51,845 bases of DNA from a virus. The notes under the pieces were generated by a model. That model saw nothing but the letters and a program-made list of their open reading frames with translations, searched no databases and was not told the DNA's origin. A program made the translations under genes and the position numbers. This document shows positions 8,390 through 17,285 of the stretch, one piece after another. Position 1 is the stretch's first letter, and each line of letters begins with the position of its first letter. The stretch lies in IMG/VR virus record IMGVR_UViG_3300035670_000294, positions 1 to 51,845 of that record, one strand, 5' to 3'.

Positions 8390-9771
8390 CCCCTTGAAAT
8401 TATAGAAGTCTCTGCAAAACTTGGTACAAGGGCTCCCGTTGTTCTTAGCATGAATTGACGATAAGCGTCAGTTTTTGCAAGGTCCTCATAGGTAACAACC
8501 CCATCAAATTTATTTCCTTTTGAATTTGTGAAAACAAACTCTCCAAGACCTTGATAAGGGTCAAGACAATGTAGAATAACGCTCTCCCCTTTCACAGTTG
8601 AAACAGCAGTTAATGGCTTGTCGGAAGTCATATTGTCGACCTCAGTTCCGGCAGTCACCGCAGTTAGTACAATAGAAGTTACTCTCGCACTCACAGCACC
8701 GCTTGTATAGGTATAAGCAGAAACCATTTTGATAGGTGCCATCCCTGATAAGCCTGTAGTCGCACTATAATAAACTTTATAAGCATTTGCTCCAGTGAAA
8801 TCAGAGAAAGAAAGAGTAATTTTTTGGGTAGCAGTTCCGCCCGATAAAGTAATTGAAACCTCTGCACTTGCTTGCTCTTCACCCTTGTACGAAACAGGAG
8901 CGACTCTGAAATAATAAGTTCCATCGGATAAAGACCCGCCAGTAGCGGCACCAGCGGCAGTCACTGTGCCCATTGTACCGGAAGTTCTACCACCTAAAAA
9001 GGTCGTATCGTAAATAGGAATTCCACGATAGGTAGTCACTCTTTTTCCTGCAGCTATTTCAATTTGTTCAAGTTTGCCAGCTATATCAAAAACCCCTCTT
9101 CCATAGCCATCGGAAAGAGTAGTAATTTTTGATTTCATTCTTGGAGTACAATAGAAAGCAAATTCCAAGTTTGACCCGCCGCGTTCCATAGCCCTATCAA
9201 TCATGGAATCTAAGAAAGATAAAGAAGTTGGAACAGTAGGGGCACCACTTGAGAAACCTTCATTCAATCTTGAGTCGCCAGTAATAAGACGGTCTAAGCC
9301 ACTGAATTCATAAGTGTTAGCGTCTGCATTACCCCACAAAGTAAAGTAATTCATGTCAAGAGCGTGCTTGTATGCAACAGCCTCAATTTCCTGAGCATAG
9401 GCGTCAATGTACTCTTCCGAAGCGTCGGATTCAAAGTCAGTCACAGCACCTTTTCTTCGGATTTCTTTAAGAGTTACATTCTCTCTAGAATATGCACTTG
9501 AGGAAGTAGGAGTAACTCCGCTCTCACCCATAGCTCCGTATTCAGAAGGAAGCGTATTCAATCGGTTGAATTCATGCTTCTTACCCTTAATCCCTTTGGT
9601 TCTTAATAGACCAAATTGAGGGGCGAGTTCAATCACTGTATTAGTGATAATTCTTTCCAGACTCTGAGGTATTAGAGCCTCCCCGACATTTGTATCAGTT
9701 GTAAGAGCCTTTCTTAAGAGCTGGTTCATTGGACTAGTATTGAGTTTATTTTTGTTGTACTGATTAGCCAT
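8374..9771 (-). CDS. Major capsid protein with inserted Ig/FN3-like domain
   Basis: 465 aa. It lies after the protease and scaffold genes, and the N-terminal region through GVFDIAGKLEQIEIAAGKR has the layout of HK97-fold major capsid proteins. Residues about 265-385 form a separate Gly/Thr/Ala-rich beta domain (SDGTYYFRVAPVSYKGEEQ, then ANAYKVYYSA) that reads as an FN3- or Ig-like insertion. The capsid chain then resumes with HCLDPYQGLGEFVF. Such insertions are typically displayed on the capsid surface. Assembly needs the protease at 10422-11432. Confidence 0.8.
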   Translation of the reverse strand: MANQYNKNKLNTSPMNQLLRKALTTDTNVGEALIPQSLERIITNTVIELAPQFGLLRTKGIKGKKHEFNRLNTLPSEYGAMGESGVTPTSSSAYSRENVTLKEIRRKGAVTDFESDASEEYIDAYAQEIEAVAYKHALDMNYFTLWGNADANTYEFSGLDRLITGDSRLNEGFSSGAPTVPTSLSFLDSMIDRAMERGGSNLEFAFYCTPRMKSKITTLSDGYGRGVFDIAGKLEQIEIAAGKRVTTYRGIPIYDTTFLGGRTSGTMGTVTAAGAATGGSLSDGTYYFRVAPVSYKGEEQASAEVSITLSGGTATQKITLSFSDFTGANAYKVYYSATTGLSGMAPIKMVSAYTYTSGAVSARVTSIVLTAVTAGTEVDNMTSDKPLTAVSTVKGESVILHCLDPYQGLGEFVFTNSKGNKFDGVVTYEDLAKTDAYRQFMLRTTGALVPSFAETSIISRGWRVA

Positions 9772-10444
9772 TAACTTTTCCCCCTCTTAAATTGATGTGT
9801 TGTTTAAGAACAGTTTTTCCCATGTCGCTTCTTAGAGTAGCTTTCTCTCCGTACACGGATTTTTCTAAAGCTTCTGCTAATTCACGTTGACCCAAAAGAT
9901 TTTGTTTCTTTTCGTCTAAAACTTTTTTGGAAGATGAAATAGATTTCTCTAATCTAAGATTCATTTCATCAAGTTTAGCCGATAAAGTTTTCACTTCATT
10001 TTCAAGCTTCAAAATTGTTTTTTTGGTTTGCTTTTCTTCCAGTTTTAATGCAACCTTGGCACCCTTGGATTTGGATTTCAAAAGTTTTTTAGTGTAGGAA
10101 GTAGCAGTTTTAAGAGTCACTAAAAGAGTACGTGCCTTTTCTAAAGTTGAAAGAACTTCAGGTTCCACTTCATTTTCTGCGGGTTGATTAACGTCTAGAA
10201 TTTCTTCCGCGTCCGCGTTAGCTCCATCGCTTTCTTCCATCTTGGCGACAATTGCCTTTTCAGCAGTCTCTAATTCGTCCTCAGCCTTTTCGGTCTGACC
10301 TTCCATGTCGTCAACCTTTTCTGCCACAGCATCAATCTCTGCGGGGTTTTCAGCCTCAATGATTTCTTCACTAGCGTCTTCCATCCCGCCCATGAGGGTT
10401 TGGAGCTTAGCTATAATTTCTTCAATTATGGTTTTTAATTCCAT
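9764..10444 (-). CDS. Putative scaffolding protein
   Basis: 226 aa, very rich in Glu, Lys, Ala and Leu. The N-terminal half is strongly acidic and the C-terminal half is predicted coiled coil (KLENEVKTLSAKLDEMNLRL). Between prohead protease and capsid genes this composition is characteristic of scaffolds. The gene overlaps both neighbours. Confidence 0.65.
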   Translation of the reverse strand: MELKTIIEEIIAKLQTLMGGMEDASEEIIEAENPAEIDAVAEKVDDMEGQTEKAEDELETAEKAIVAKMEESDGANADAEEILDVNQPAENEVEPEVLSTLEKARTLLVTLKTATSYTKKLLKSKSKGAKVALKLEEKQTKKTILKLENEVKTLSAKLDEMNLRLEKSISSSKKVLDEKKQNLLGQRELAEALEKSVYGEKATLRSDMGKTVLKQHINLRGGKVNG

Positions 10445-11432
10445 TTGAGTATATCCTTTGTTTTAATATTTGATATTTTAGATTAACCGACTTTTTTTTC
10501 TTGGACTGATTCGGTACACTTACACTTTTAGGCATTGACCTTTCAAGTGGTGTGACAAAACCCCCCGGAATATTATAATCGAATTGTGAGTACAATTCAA
10601 TCATCCTATCCCTAAAAGAATTGAATTCGTTAATTAATTTATTTCGTTTAATGTCAGAGGGTTCTTTCATTTTCAAGATTGAATTTATGGAAGTCTCAAA
10701 AGCTTCCTCAATCAAGTCTACCTCTGCAATATGGTCAACCTTGGACTTTCTGTCGTTAATGTACTGGTCGACCATTGTAATAATCTTTTCAGGCGTGTCG
10801 GCTTCATTCTCTTTAGGTGCCGTCTCTGTTGTACTCTCTTTTTTATTTCCCGATAGGTCAGGAAGGTTTAGAGCCTTCTTAATTGCATGTGCCACCGATG
10901 TAAGATAAGCTGGTTTAGTGACTAATGAAACGCCCGGGTCAAGGTCAACCTTGTTTATAATATTCCCTGATGGCGACCATTCGACCATTCCATCGGGGAT
11001 GATTCCCTCAATTGAGAATCCAAATGAGCGGGTCTTTTGGTAAGGTGGCAAACCATTTGCTTGTTTATAAATCTGTTGTACTAAATCTTTGTTCCTTTGG
11101 GGCACGTCATCGGCTTCGTTATATCCTCTGTATTCGTGATATAAGTCACCATTCTCTAGGATTTCCGATTTGGTAAGAATGCCTATGTCCTCAGTGTAGT
11201 CTTTCCCATGATTGACGTATAACAGAATGTCCTTTTCGTTTAACTGCCCTTGCATGTCTTTAATGCAGTCTTCCGACATTCTTTCACCATGCCCGTCTAC
11301 CTTGAGACCCGATACGACACCGCAGAAATAGACGTTATTTCCTTCGGCTTTTGTATACTGTTTCTCATTTTCGCCGAGTTTGGCTTTCGTTGTCGGGTTG
11401 GCAGGGTGCCCCAGTATTTTCAATCGGTACAT
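10422..11432 (-). CDS. Prohead maturation protease (HK97/U35-type serine protease)
   Basis: 336 aa. Residues 1-190 carry the protease domain: LLYVNHGKD supplies the candidate catalytic His (about H75), and TRSFGFSIEG supplies the candidate Ser (about S140). DPGVSLVTKPAY follows, as in the prohead protease family. The C-terminal 140 residues are charged and helical, possibly a delivery or scaffold segment. It should cleave scaffold and capsid during head maturation. The start ATG lies ten bases after a -10 box with no SD. Confidence 0.8.
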   Translation of the reverse strand: MYRLKILGHPANPTTKAKLGENEKQYTKAEGNNVYFCGVVSGLKVDGHGERMSEDCIKDMQGQLNEKDILLYVNHGKDYTEDIGILTKSEILENGDLYHEYRGYNEADDVPQRNKDLVQQIYKQANGLPPYQKTRSFGFSIEGIIPDGMVEWSPSGNIINKVDLDPGVSLVTKPAYLTSVAHAIKKALNLPDLSGNKKESTTETAPKENEADTPEKIITMVDQYINDRKSKVDHIAEVDLIEEAFETSINSILKMKEPSDIKRNKLINEFNSFRDRMIELYSQFDYNIPGGFVTPLERSMPKSVSVPNQSKKKKSVNLKYQILKQRIYSNGIKNHN

Positions 11433-11469
11433 ATTGATTTTGATTATCCATAGAATAGGAAATTGTCAA
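11430..11469 (-). promoter_or_regulatory. Promoter directly before the protease start codon
   Basis: TTGACA (11469-11464) and GATAAT (11448-11443) are separated by 15 nt. Only ten bases separate the -10 from the ATG, so the predicted 5' leader is about three bases. It restarts head-gene transcription downstream of the nuclease insertion. Confidence 0.45.
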
Positions 11470-11595
11470 TAATTATTTTAGGGTAGTACAAGAAAAAGGG
11501 GAAATGACGTGTCTGGAATTTTGGTAGCGACATCCATGACGTTACCAAATTGGTAGGAAGAGGGGTGGGGGGTTATTCCCCCTTGAAATTAAATA

Positions 11596-12234
11596 TTAGT
11601 TTATTTTAACTCTATGCCATTCTAATAATCTGTAATCAATATTAGATTCCCCTTTATGCCATAGTTCACAATGTCTATTATATTCATCTTCTATATAATC
11701 AATTATTTCTTTATTTAATTCAAAATATTCATTGTTTATATGATAGTCAGAAAATTTTTTATGAAGTGCTCTTTCATATTTTCTATTTCCTTCAAAGCTT
11801 GCCATAATTCTAATATTTGGAGTATGAGTTTGATATTGTAGCAACCTATGTAATAAATCATTTGTATGCCCTATTTTAATAGCACCATCTATTAATAAAA
11901 AATATACTACATTTACAATAGGAATATATACATTCCATCTTGATTCAAATACTATCTCCCCCTCTATTTTATCTTTTGAATATAATTCTCTTAAAATTTT
12001 TGAATCAACTCCAAGTAATGAATAGTAATTGATAATACCTATTGTATTATCTTTTGAATCTTTTTTTTCTATATAAAATATATCATCTATAAAATTAAGA
12101 TTTTCTATTTGATGTTTTATAAAATTATTAACAGATTCTAACCCGTATAGTTTTATCAATATCTTTAAGTCATCTTCATAATATTTGTTTTCAGCTAAAA
12201 CTTTGTTTTCTTTGTTATCAAATAATTCAAACAT
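11596..12234 (-). CDS. GIY-YIG-type nuclease of the T5orf172 / MUG113 class
   Basis: 212 aa. The C-terminal domain (about 108-190), with VVYFLLIDGAIKIGHTND, a following LLHRLLQYQ and the ALHKKFSDYHINNEYFEL stretch, matches the T5orf172/MUG113 branch of GIY-YIG proteins. The N-terminal 100 residues are unassigned. The gene is visibly more AT-rich than its neighbours and interrupts the head operon, as free-standing homing nucleases often do. The ATG follows GATTAGTACAAGGAGAT, one copy of a repeated start-region motif. Confidence 0.7.
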   Translation of the reverse strand: MFELFDNKENKVLAENKYYEDDLKILIKLYGLESVNNFIKHQIENLNFIDDIFYIEKKDSKDNTIGIINYYSLLGVDSKILRELYSKDKIEGEIVFESRWNVYIPIVNVVYFLLIDGAIKIGHTNDLLHRLLQYQTHTPNIRIMASFEGNRKYERALHKKFSDYHINNEYFELNKEIIDYIEDEYNRHCELWHKGESNIDYRLLEWHRVKIN

Positions 12235-12245
12235 AAAATAATCTC

Positions 12246-12265
12246 CTTGTACTAATCATCGGTCA
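12246..12265 (-). promoter_or_regulatory. GACCGAT-ATTAGTACA start-region motif, copy 1
   Basis: On the minus strand GACCGATGATTAGTACAAGG sits just upstream of the SD and ATG of the GIY-YIG gene. Related copies precede genes at 12651, 23998, 25732 and 45944. The 225-bp gap 12235-12459 otherwise shows only a partial further copy near 12404-12420. Confidence 0.5.
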
Positions 12266-12459
12266 GAGCCACAGGAAACTTTAATCACCTTCTTGACGTC
12301 AGGAAAGTGATAAGTGGGAAAATAAGGATATTGAAGATAAGGAAGAAAGACAAACAGTACAAGGAAAAGAAGATTCGCTCCCCTCCTATGGGATAGAAAG
12401 CCTTGTACTAATTGTCTACAAGATTATTTTACAATTGGTAGAATTTCGTCAAGGGAATT

Positions 12460-12651
12460 TTACCAATCGGGTTCAATAGGCAATATAATTTCTCTTTTAA
12501 TTATATCAGTATTGCAAACTACCAAACAAGTATTTTCTTCTATATTTCTTAATTTCTCAGAACTATAATACTCTTCATCATTCCAATCTTTAGGGTTGTT
12601 ATAATCAGTGCCATAAAGAGACTTAATTGCATAAATTATTTTTTCTTCCAT
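12460..12651 (-). CDS. Small acidic protein of unknown function
   Basis: 63 aa with Trp, Tyr, Asp and Glu enrichment and no recognised family. Its ATG is part of the motif CCGATAATTAGTACATGG. It lies alone between the GIY-YIG gene and the plus-strand island and may be co-transcribed with the former. Confidence 0.5.
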   Translation of the reverse strand: MEEKIIYAIKSLYGTDYNNPKDWNDEEYYSSEKLRNIEENTCLVVCNTDIIKREIILPIEPDW

Positions 12652-12802
12652 GTACTAATTATCGGGAAAAAGAAACAAACCCCCTTGATAATTTTCAAAG
12701 GGGTATCACAATAAGAAGGAAAATTTAAAGAGAATCAACCAATCAAAAAGAAAAGAAAATTCAATTATGATTGCATGTGCATTAGCTTAGACTTACTTAG
12801 GG

Positions 12803-12848
12803 ATAGACTCCCCCTTGAATGGGTAACAAGGGAGAGTCTATATTTTTC
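12803..12848 (+). terminator. Strong plus-strand terminator hairpin
   Basis: ATAGACTC plus CCCTTG pairs with CAAGGG and GAGTCTAT, followed by ATTTTT. No plus-strand gene precedes it, so it may end a short non-coding transcript from 12660-12800 or insulate the minus-strand genes. The gap 12652-13154 also holds small inverted repeats at about 12937-12955 (TTAAGAG/CTCTTAA) and 13012-13045. Confidence 0.5.
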
Positions 12849-13103
12849 AAATTATCAAAATCTTAGAGGAAACAAATATGATCCAATTCACATTCAGTAA
12901 GGAATCTAATGTCAAAACGAGTCAACGAAACACGGATTAAGAGGCTCACTCTTAACGTATTTCGAAGGCTCTTCTTTATTTGTATCCTAATATTAGTACA
13001 TGGAATAGTCAATAAAAATATTTACCTACTCTGTAAATATTTATTGATTTAATTCTATTTGTGTACTAATTAGAATGCAAGGATATTTTTAGATTTGAAA
13101 AGT

Positions 13104-13129
13104 GGGTGAGAGTGTCACCCCTTTTTTTT
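13104..13129 (+). terminator. Attenuator-like hairpin in front of the 13155 gene
   Basis: GGGTGA-loop-TCACCC followed by a run of eight T. It lies between a possible promoter (TTGATT near 13045 and TAATTA near 13068) and the SD of the plus-strand gene. In that position it would end most transcripts before the coding region. Confidence 0.55.
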
Positions 13130-13154
13130 ATCTACCCATAAAGGAATTATCATC

Positions 13155-14471
13155 ATGGCATCAAAAGATATTAACCTAATTAATAGAGGCTCTTCCAGTG
13201 TAGTTGACGCATTCGGACGTTTCATGGTTTCCGAACCTACTACCCTTTTCGATATTACTCACGTTTACGATAAACAACCAATATTAGAACACGAATTAAC
13301 CGCCACGGGAGCTTCTTCAGTACATCTCCCAAATGAATCGTCGGTCAAGATGATTGTCTCAGACACTATCAATAGCAGAATAATAAGACAATCAAAACAG
13401 TATTGCGTATATCAGCCCGGTAAAGGTCTCAGAGTGATAATGACTTTTGTATTGCATGACAAAATGAATCCTAACCTTGTTTGTAGGGCAGGCTTGTTTG
13501 ACAATCACTCAGACAAGACGGTTGACGTGGGGGGAGATGGAGTCTTCCTTGAATACTCAAATGGGAATTATTATTTTGTTTTACGGAGTTATGCTTCCGG
13601 TACACAGGTTGAAACTAAGATTGAAAGAAGCAATTGGAATGGGAATTCTTTAAACTCTCTGGACTTTACAAAAGGTAATATCCTTGTCTTTGACTATGAG
13701 TGGTTAGGTGTTGGGGCAGTACGTTGTGGGTTTGTAGTCGGACCCTCTATTTATAATAATGGGTACATTGGTGGTCAATTGATATGGGCTCATGTATTCG
13801 ACAATGCAAACCATAAAGATTCAGTCTATATGACATCGGCTAATCTGCCCGTAAGATATGAGATTTCAAATAACGTTGGTGGGGCAGGTTCCGGGGGATT
13901 CATGAAACAGATTTGTTATACTGTAATTTCAGACGGGGGGTACACACCCAGAGGGAAAAGCCTAACGTCAAGGACATCTACCCTAATAAGCCTTACAACT
14001 ACTAACGAAACATTCTATATGGCTTTACGGTCTAAGACTGCTTATAACAGACTGCCACTTATAATCCGTTCCATTGACGCGTTATGCACTACAGGAAGCA
14101 ATCTCATAATTAGAGTCTATATCGGGGAGAGTACAAATGTAGCAGCCGCAAGCGTAACCTTTTCAAGCGTAAATGACGCGTCTGGAGTTGAGTACATTTA
14201 TCATAACTCAGTAGGTGTTGTCACGGGCGCCGTGGTAGGTGTAGGGGGAGTCACTGTCGATAATAACTTTACAGACAAGACAAAATTCGTCTTACTCTCA
14301 GAAAAGTACATGCCTAACTCTACTTCAATCTTTCAGAGTCCCTTAGACAATACTATTCCTGTGGGTTGTGAAATCGATGGAAGCCAAGACTATGTATTTA
14401 TAACTTTGCAAAGGTTGAGCAACCAAACCGAATCAGTGTTATTAAATGCGGGTTGGCAGGAATGGTACTAG
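13155..14471 (+). CDS. Conserved virion-type protein of unknown function, on the opposite strand
   Basis: 438 aa with an AAGGAATT SD. The order of motifs (FGRFMVSEPTTLFD near the N-terminus, IRQSKQYCVYQPGKG, DGVFLEYSNGNYYFVLRS, FDYEWLGVGAVRCGF, then SVYMTSANLPVRYEI and MKQICYTVISDGG) is one I know from a family found in environmental phages and large DNA viruses, where it is treated as a structural protein without defined role. It is beta-rich with no signal peptide. It is the only plus-strand gene in the head module and has its own regulatory region. Confidence 0.65.
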   Translation: MASKDINLINRGSSSVVDAFGRFMVSEPTTLFDITHVYDKQPILEHELTATGASSVHLPNESSVKMIVSDTINSRIIRQSKQYCVYQPGKGLRVIMTFVLHDKMNPNLVCRAGLFDNHSDKTVDVGGDGVFLEYSNGNYYFVLRSYASGTQVETKIERSNWNGNSLNSLDFTKGNILVFDYEWLGVGAVRCGFVVGPSIYNNGYIGGQLIWAHVFDNANHKDSVYMTSANLPVRYEISNNVGGAGSGGFMKQICYTVISDGGYTPRGKSLTSRTSTLISLTTTNETFYMALRSKTAYNRLPLIIRSIDALCTTGSNLIIRVYIGESTNVAAASVTFSSVNDASGVEYIYHNSVGVVTGAVVGVGGVTVDNNFTDKTKFVLLSEKYMPNSTSIFQSPLDNTIPVGCEIDGSQDYVFITLQRLSNQTESVLLNAGWQEWY

Positions 14472-14478
14472 GAATTAA

Positions 14479-15219
14479 TTAAATCGGGACAAACCTAAAA
14501 TCTAATTCACAATGACAGTTGATAGTTTCTTCAGCAGGAAGCCTTGAATCATGAGGGGTCAAGGCTTTTTTCCCATCGATTACAAACCAATCATTTATTC
14601 CAATAGGCTCAGTCTCTCCAAGCGTTATATGCAACGGTCTTGGCTCTTTAGATAATTTCGGATTGTGTACCCATTTCTTCTTTAGAGTAAAACCGTTTTG
14701 CTTGGCTTCTTTTGATACTGCCTTCGCATATTCAAACCGTACATTATTTATCACGTTCATTGTCTCAGTTGTTGCAATCGTTTTAATATTGTTTGGTTGT
14801 TTAGCCTTCTTATGACTGGCGAAGGTCTTGGCGACCTGTTTTTCCATCTTCTTTAAGATTGTCTTATTGATTAGTCCGTTGGTAGTTGTAATATTATATT
14901 TTAATAATGTGCGTTTAATATCCTTTCTTAATTTTTCCCTTAAGGAATTCGCAAGTAATTCTCCCTGAGTAGCAGCCTTCAAAACCGTTGGACTATTTTT
15001 TATAATTACCGACACGTCAGGCATGATAAGCTTTTTCCCTCTCTTTGTCTTAGGTGCCACCTTCTCATATTTTTTCTTGTCGTATTTCAAGACAGTCTGA
15101 GCAATATTTTTATTTGCTTCCTTGACTATCTTGCCCATGAGTACACGGTAAGACTTTCCGGTCCAATTGTATTTAGATTTGAGTAATGCCTTCTTGAATT
15201 CCTTAGATTGTACTGCCAC
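14479..15219 (-). CDS. MuF-like minor head protein
   Basis: 246 aa, basic N-terminal half. The C-terminal 90 residues hold the Mu gpF-like domain: ATTETMNVINNVRFEYA, KKWVHNPKLSKEPRPLH and the terminal HDSRLPAEETINCHCEL with its Cys-His-Cys. It sits after the portal, the classical place. These proteins are incorporated into procapsids near the portal. The start is GTG in the GGAAATAACGTG context. Confidence 0.8.
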   Translation of the reverse strand: MAVQSKEFKKALLKSKYNWTGKSYRVLMGKIVKEANKNIAQTVLKYDKKKYEKVAPKTKRGKKLIMPDVSVIIKNSPTVLKAATQGELLANSLREKLRKDIKRTLLKYNITTTNGLINKTILKKMEKQVAKTFASHKKAKQPNNIKTIATTETMNVINNVRFEYAKAVSKEAKQNGFTLKKKWVHNPKLSKEPRPLHITLGETEPIGINDWFVIDGKKALTPHDSRLPAEETINCHCELDFRFVPI

Positions 15220-15233
15220 GTTATTTCCTCTTC

Positions 15234-15368
15234 CTAATTGTAAAATATATACTCATAGATTTGGTCATTCTTGAAAGCCGTTCTATGATAGTTTTCTTCT
15301 TTGTTTAAATAATAATTCAAATCCCTTCTAAACCTTTGGGGGGATGTCCTATAAGAATTTCGTATCAT
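15234..15368 (-). CDS. 44-aa protein between portal and MuF genes
   Basis: A short ORF whose ATG overlaps the stop of the preceding small gene (ATGA) and whose stop lies 15 bases before the MuF GTG. The product is Asn/Tyr/Arg-rich with no recognised family. The tight coupling makes it a credible gene. Confidence 0.5.
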   Translation of the reverse strand: MIRNSYRTSPQRFRRDLNYYLNKEENYHRTAFKNDQIYEYIFYN

Positions 15369-15550
15369 AATAATATTTTGTCCATCTTGTTTAATAAATC
15401 TTGCCACGTCATTTCCTCCGTTGCACTATTGATAATTTCCATGATTTCTTTTTCTACCAAAGAGTATACAATATTTAATTCCCTATTGATTTCTTCCTGA
15501 GAATTAGTAATAACATCTTGAGGGGTTTCAACGTTGTTTAGTGTCCTCAC
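15365..15550 (-). CDS. 61-aa protein after the portal gene
   Basis: It begins at GTG directly after the portal stop (GCATAACGTG) and is an acidic helical protein. A longer in-frame ORF reaching back into the portal gene is less likely than this start. It may be a small head accessory protein; the family is not recognised. Confidence 0.55.
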   Translation of the reverse strand: MRTLNNVETPQDVITNSQEEINRELNIVYSLVEKEIMEIINSATEEMTWQDLLNKMDKILL

Positions 15551-15551
15551 G

Positions 15552-17087
15552 TTATGCCATCCCTTGTGCTGGGGCAGGAGCTGCAGGAGTTTGTAGGATT
15601 TCATTCTCCTCTCCCGGTACTGGGTCAAGTCCTAATTCTAATCGGATTTCGTTTTTGGTATATAAACCCGATTCAGATTTCATCTTAGCAAGCGTTATTT
15701 TTTCTTCATCGGAAACAGGGGCTATAAATTCTATCTTGTACCCGAAACCAAATTTATCGGGAATGACTTCATAATTCAAAAGGCTTGAAATAGTATCGGT
15801 TAATGCTTTTGTATTCTTTGAGTTGTCTGTCTTTTGTTGTACTTCACTGGTTGACCTTCCACTTGTACCGTCACTCCCTGTCTGATTGATTTCGTTGTTT
15901 GATAGATTGAAGACCATAGCCACAGACTTATCTACAATATTTCTCCACTCTCTTAATTCAGCCATAGTGTTTTCCCGTGATAAGTCTAAAACAATCGGAG
16001 TGCCATAACCACTAAGAACTTGAATAGCGTTATCCTTCTTCCTCTGATTGATTGCGTACTTGATTCGTGCCTGTTCGTCTTTGTCTAACATATTCTTATC
16101 GAATCCACCGGAGAAATCAAAAGAAGGGTTGTCCTCTCCAAAGACAACTAGCTTTTGAGGGTAGGCATCCCCGTCAGCATAGCCAGCCATAAATTTCTCA
16201 TGGTTAATTTGTGCACTGACAAGATTAATTAGTACATCGATAGGCGTCATGCCGTTGGCAACACCCGAATTAGGCATATAACAGGTAAAAGCCATTTCAT
16301 CGGGAAAGAAGATTTGAGGCTCTAAGAAATCCGACATTTGGACATAGGAATCAATGCCAGCGACATACTGAGACTTGACAGGGTACACGTCCCCGCCCGG
16401 CAGGACATAGAAATTGCCTTCTTGTTTGTAGAGTGCAAGGCGACCATGAATCATCAAGTCTTGTACTGATTTCTTTATGAAATCTATCCACTGCATTCCA
16501 GGTGAGGGGAATCTCATGAAGTCTTCAATCTCTTTTGCTCTAATGTACTTTTTTGAGTCTATTCGTTTTTTGAATCTATAAAGGCATGATTGGAAGTTTG
16601 AAAGGTCTGGCAATAGGTCATCTAAGGAAGCGTTTAATATTCTAAGGATTTCAACTGCCCTTGCGAAATAAAACTCGTTAATGTTCCCATTGTCGAATCT
16701 AATGAAGGGAAATATTTCTTTGTAGATATTCCCTAAGTCCTTAAGGTCTTGTACTATTTTTTCTTCATCTTCCTTGACGCTTGAAACCTTCCAGTCAAGA
16801 GCAGCTATTTTATTTGATTGACCCGTGACAACACTAAAGACTGGAACACACTTTTGGTAGATTAACAAGCGGGTTTTAGAATCTGTCTCAGTCCAGACAA
16901 GCTCCACCGGCACGTTATGAATGTCGTCCTCTTTGTCTTTGGCTGAAACCATCATCAAGTCGGCAGGAGAGTACACGTTTATCCCCCGCTTGTTTTTAGC
17001 TGGGTCTTGACGATTACCCGATATGGGATTTTCTAGGATAGAGGTATTAGGATAAAACCATTTTACTATTTTTTGAAATAGACTCAT
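15552..17087 (-). CDS. Portal protein
   Basis: 511 aa, immediately upstream of the MuF-like gene and downstream of terminase. It contains the motif series expected of a portal: an N-terminal PADLMMVSAKD segment, WRNIVDKSVAMVFNLSNNEIN, and GSDGTSGRSTSEVQQ before the C-terminal helices ending NEIRLELGLDPVPGEEN. It forms the dodecameric DNA channel to which the terminase docks. The ATG has no SD and follows a promoter by seven bases. Confidence 0.8.
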   Translation of the reverse strand: MSLFQKIVKWFYPNTSILENPISGNRQDPAKNKRGINVYSPADLMMVSAKDKEDDIHNVPVELVWTETDSKTRLLIYQKCVPVFSVVTGQSNKIAALDWKVSSVKEDEEKIVQDLKDLGNIYKEIFPFIRFDNGNINEFYFARAVEILRILNASLDDLLPDLSNFQSCLYRFKKRIDSKKYIRAKEIEDFMRFPSPGMQWIDFIKKSVQDLMIHGRLALYKQEGNFYVLPGGDVYPVKSQYVAGIDSYVQMSDFLEPQIFFPDEMAFTCYMPNSGVANGMTPIDVLINLVSAQINHEKFMAGYADGDAYPQKLVVFGEDNPSFDFSGGFDKNMLDKDEQARIKYAINQRKKDNAIQVLSGYGTPIVLDLSRENTMAELREWRNIVDKSVAMVFNLSNNEINQTGSDGTSGRSTSEVQQKTDNSKNTKALTDTISSLLNYEVIPDKFGFGYKIEFIAPVSDEEKITLAKMKSESGLYTKNEIRLELGLDPVPGEENEILQTPAAPAPAQGMA

Positions 17088-17124
17088 GGAAATTATCCTA
17101 ATCGGATATTTATTGAAATGTCAA
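17085..17124 (-). promoter_or_regulatory. Promoter abutting the portal start codon
   Basis: TTGACA (17124-17119), 18-nt spacer, TAGGAT (17100-17095), then seven bases to the ATG at 17087. The predicted start site is the A of the ATG, pointing to a leaderless head-gene transcript. Confidence 0.5.
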
Positions 17125-17138
17125 TTCATTTTCTTGTA

Positions 17139-17285
17139 CTAATTTTTTATCTTTATCCAATCCTTTCTCTCTTCCTCAGGAATAGAGTCAATACTTTCAA
17201 TTTCGAAATTGCCGTCAAAGTGTGCCCATAGCTTAGCAATCACTTTGTAAAGTGTAGGAGAGACAATTGTTTTATCTTGTGCCAT
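17139..17285 (-). CDS. 48-aa protein upstream of portal
   Basis: Starts at the ATG in GGGAGAGTACAATGG, a start context used repeatedly in this genome. It is a small soluble protein with an acidic C-terminal half; no family recognised. It is the last of three coupled small genes before the portal promoter. Confidence 0.5.
   Translation of the reverse strand: MAQDKTIVSPTLYKVIAKLWAHFDGNFEIESIDSIPEEERKDWIKIKN

Noticed and set aside
10621-10908. 95-aa plus-strand ORF inside the protease gene
   Set aside because: Antisense frame; no supporting signals.
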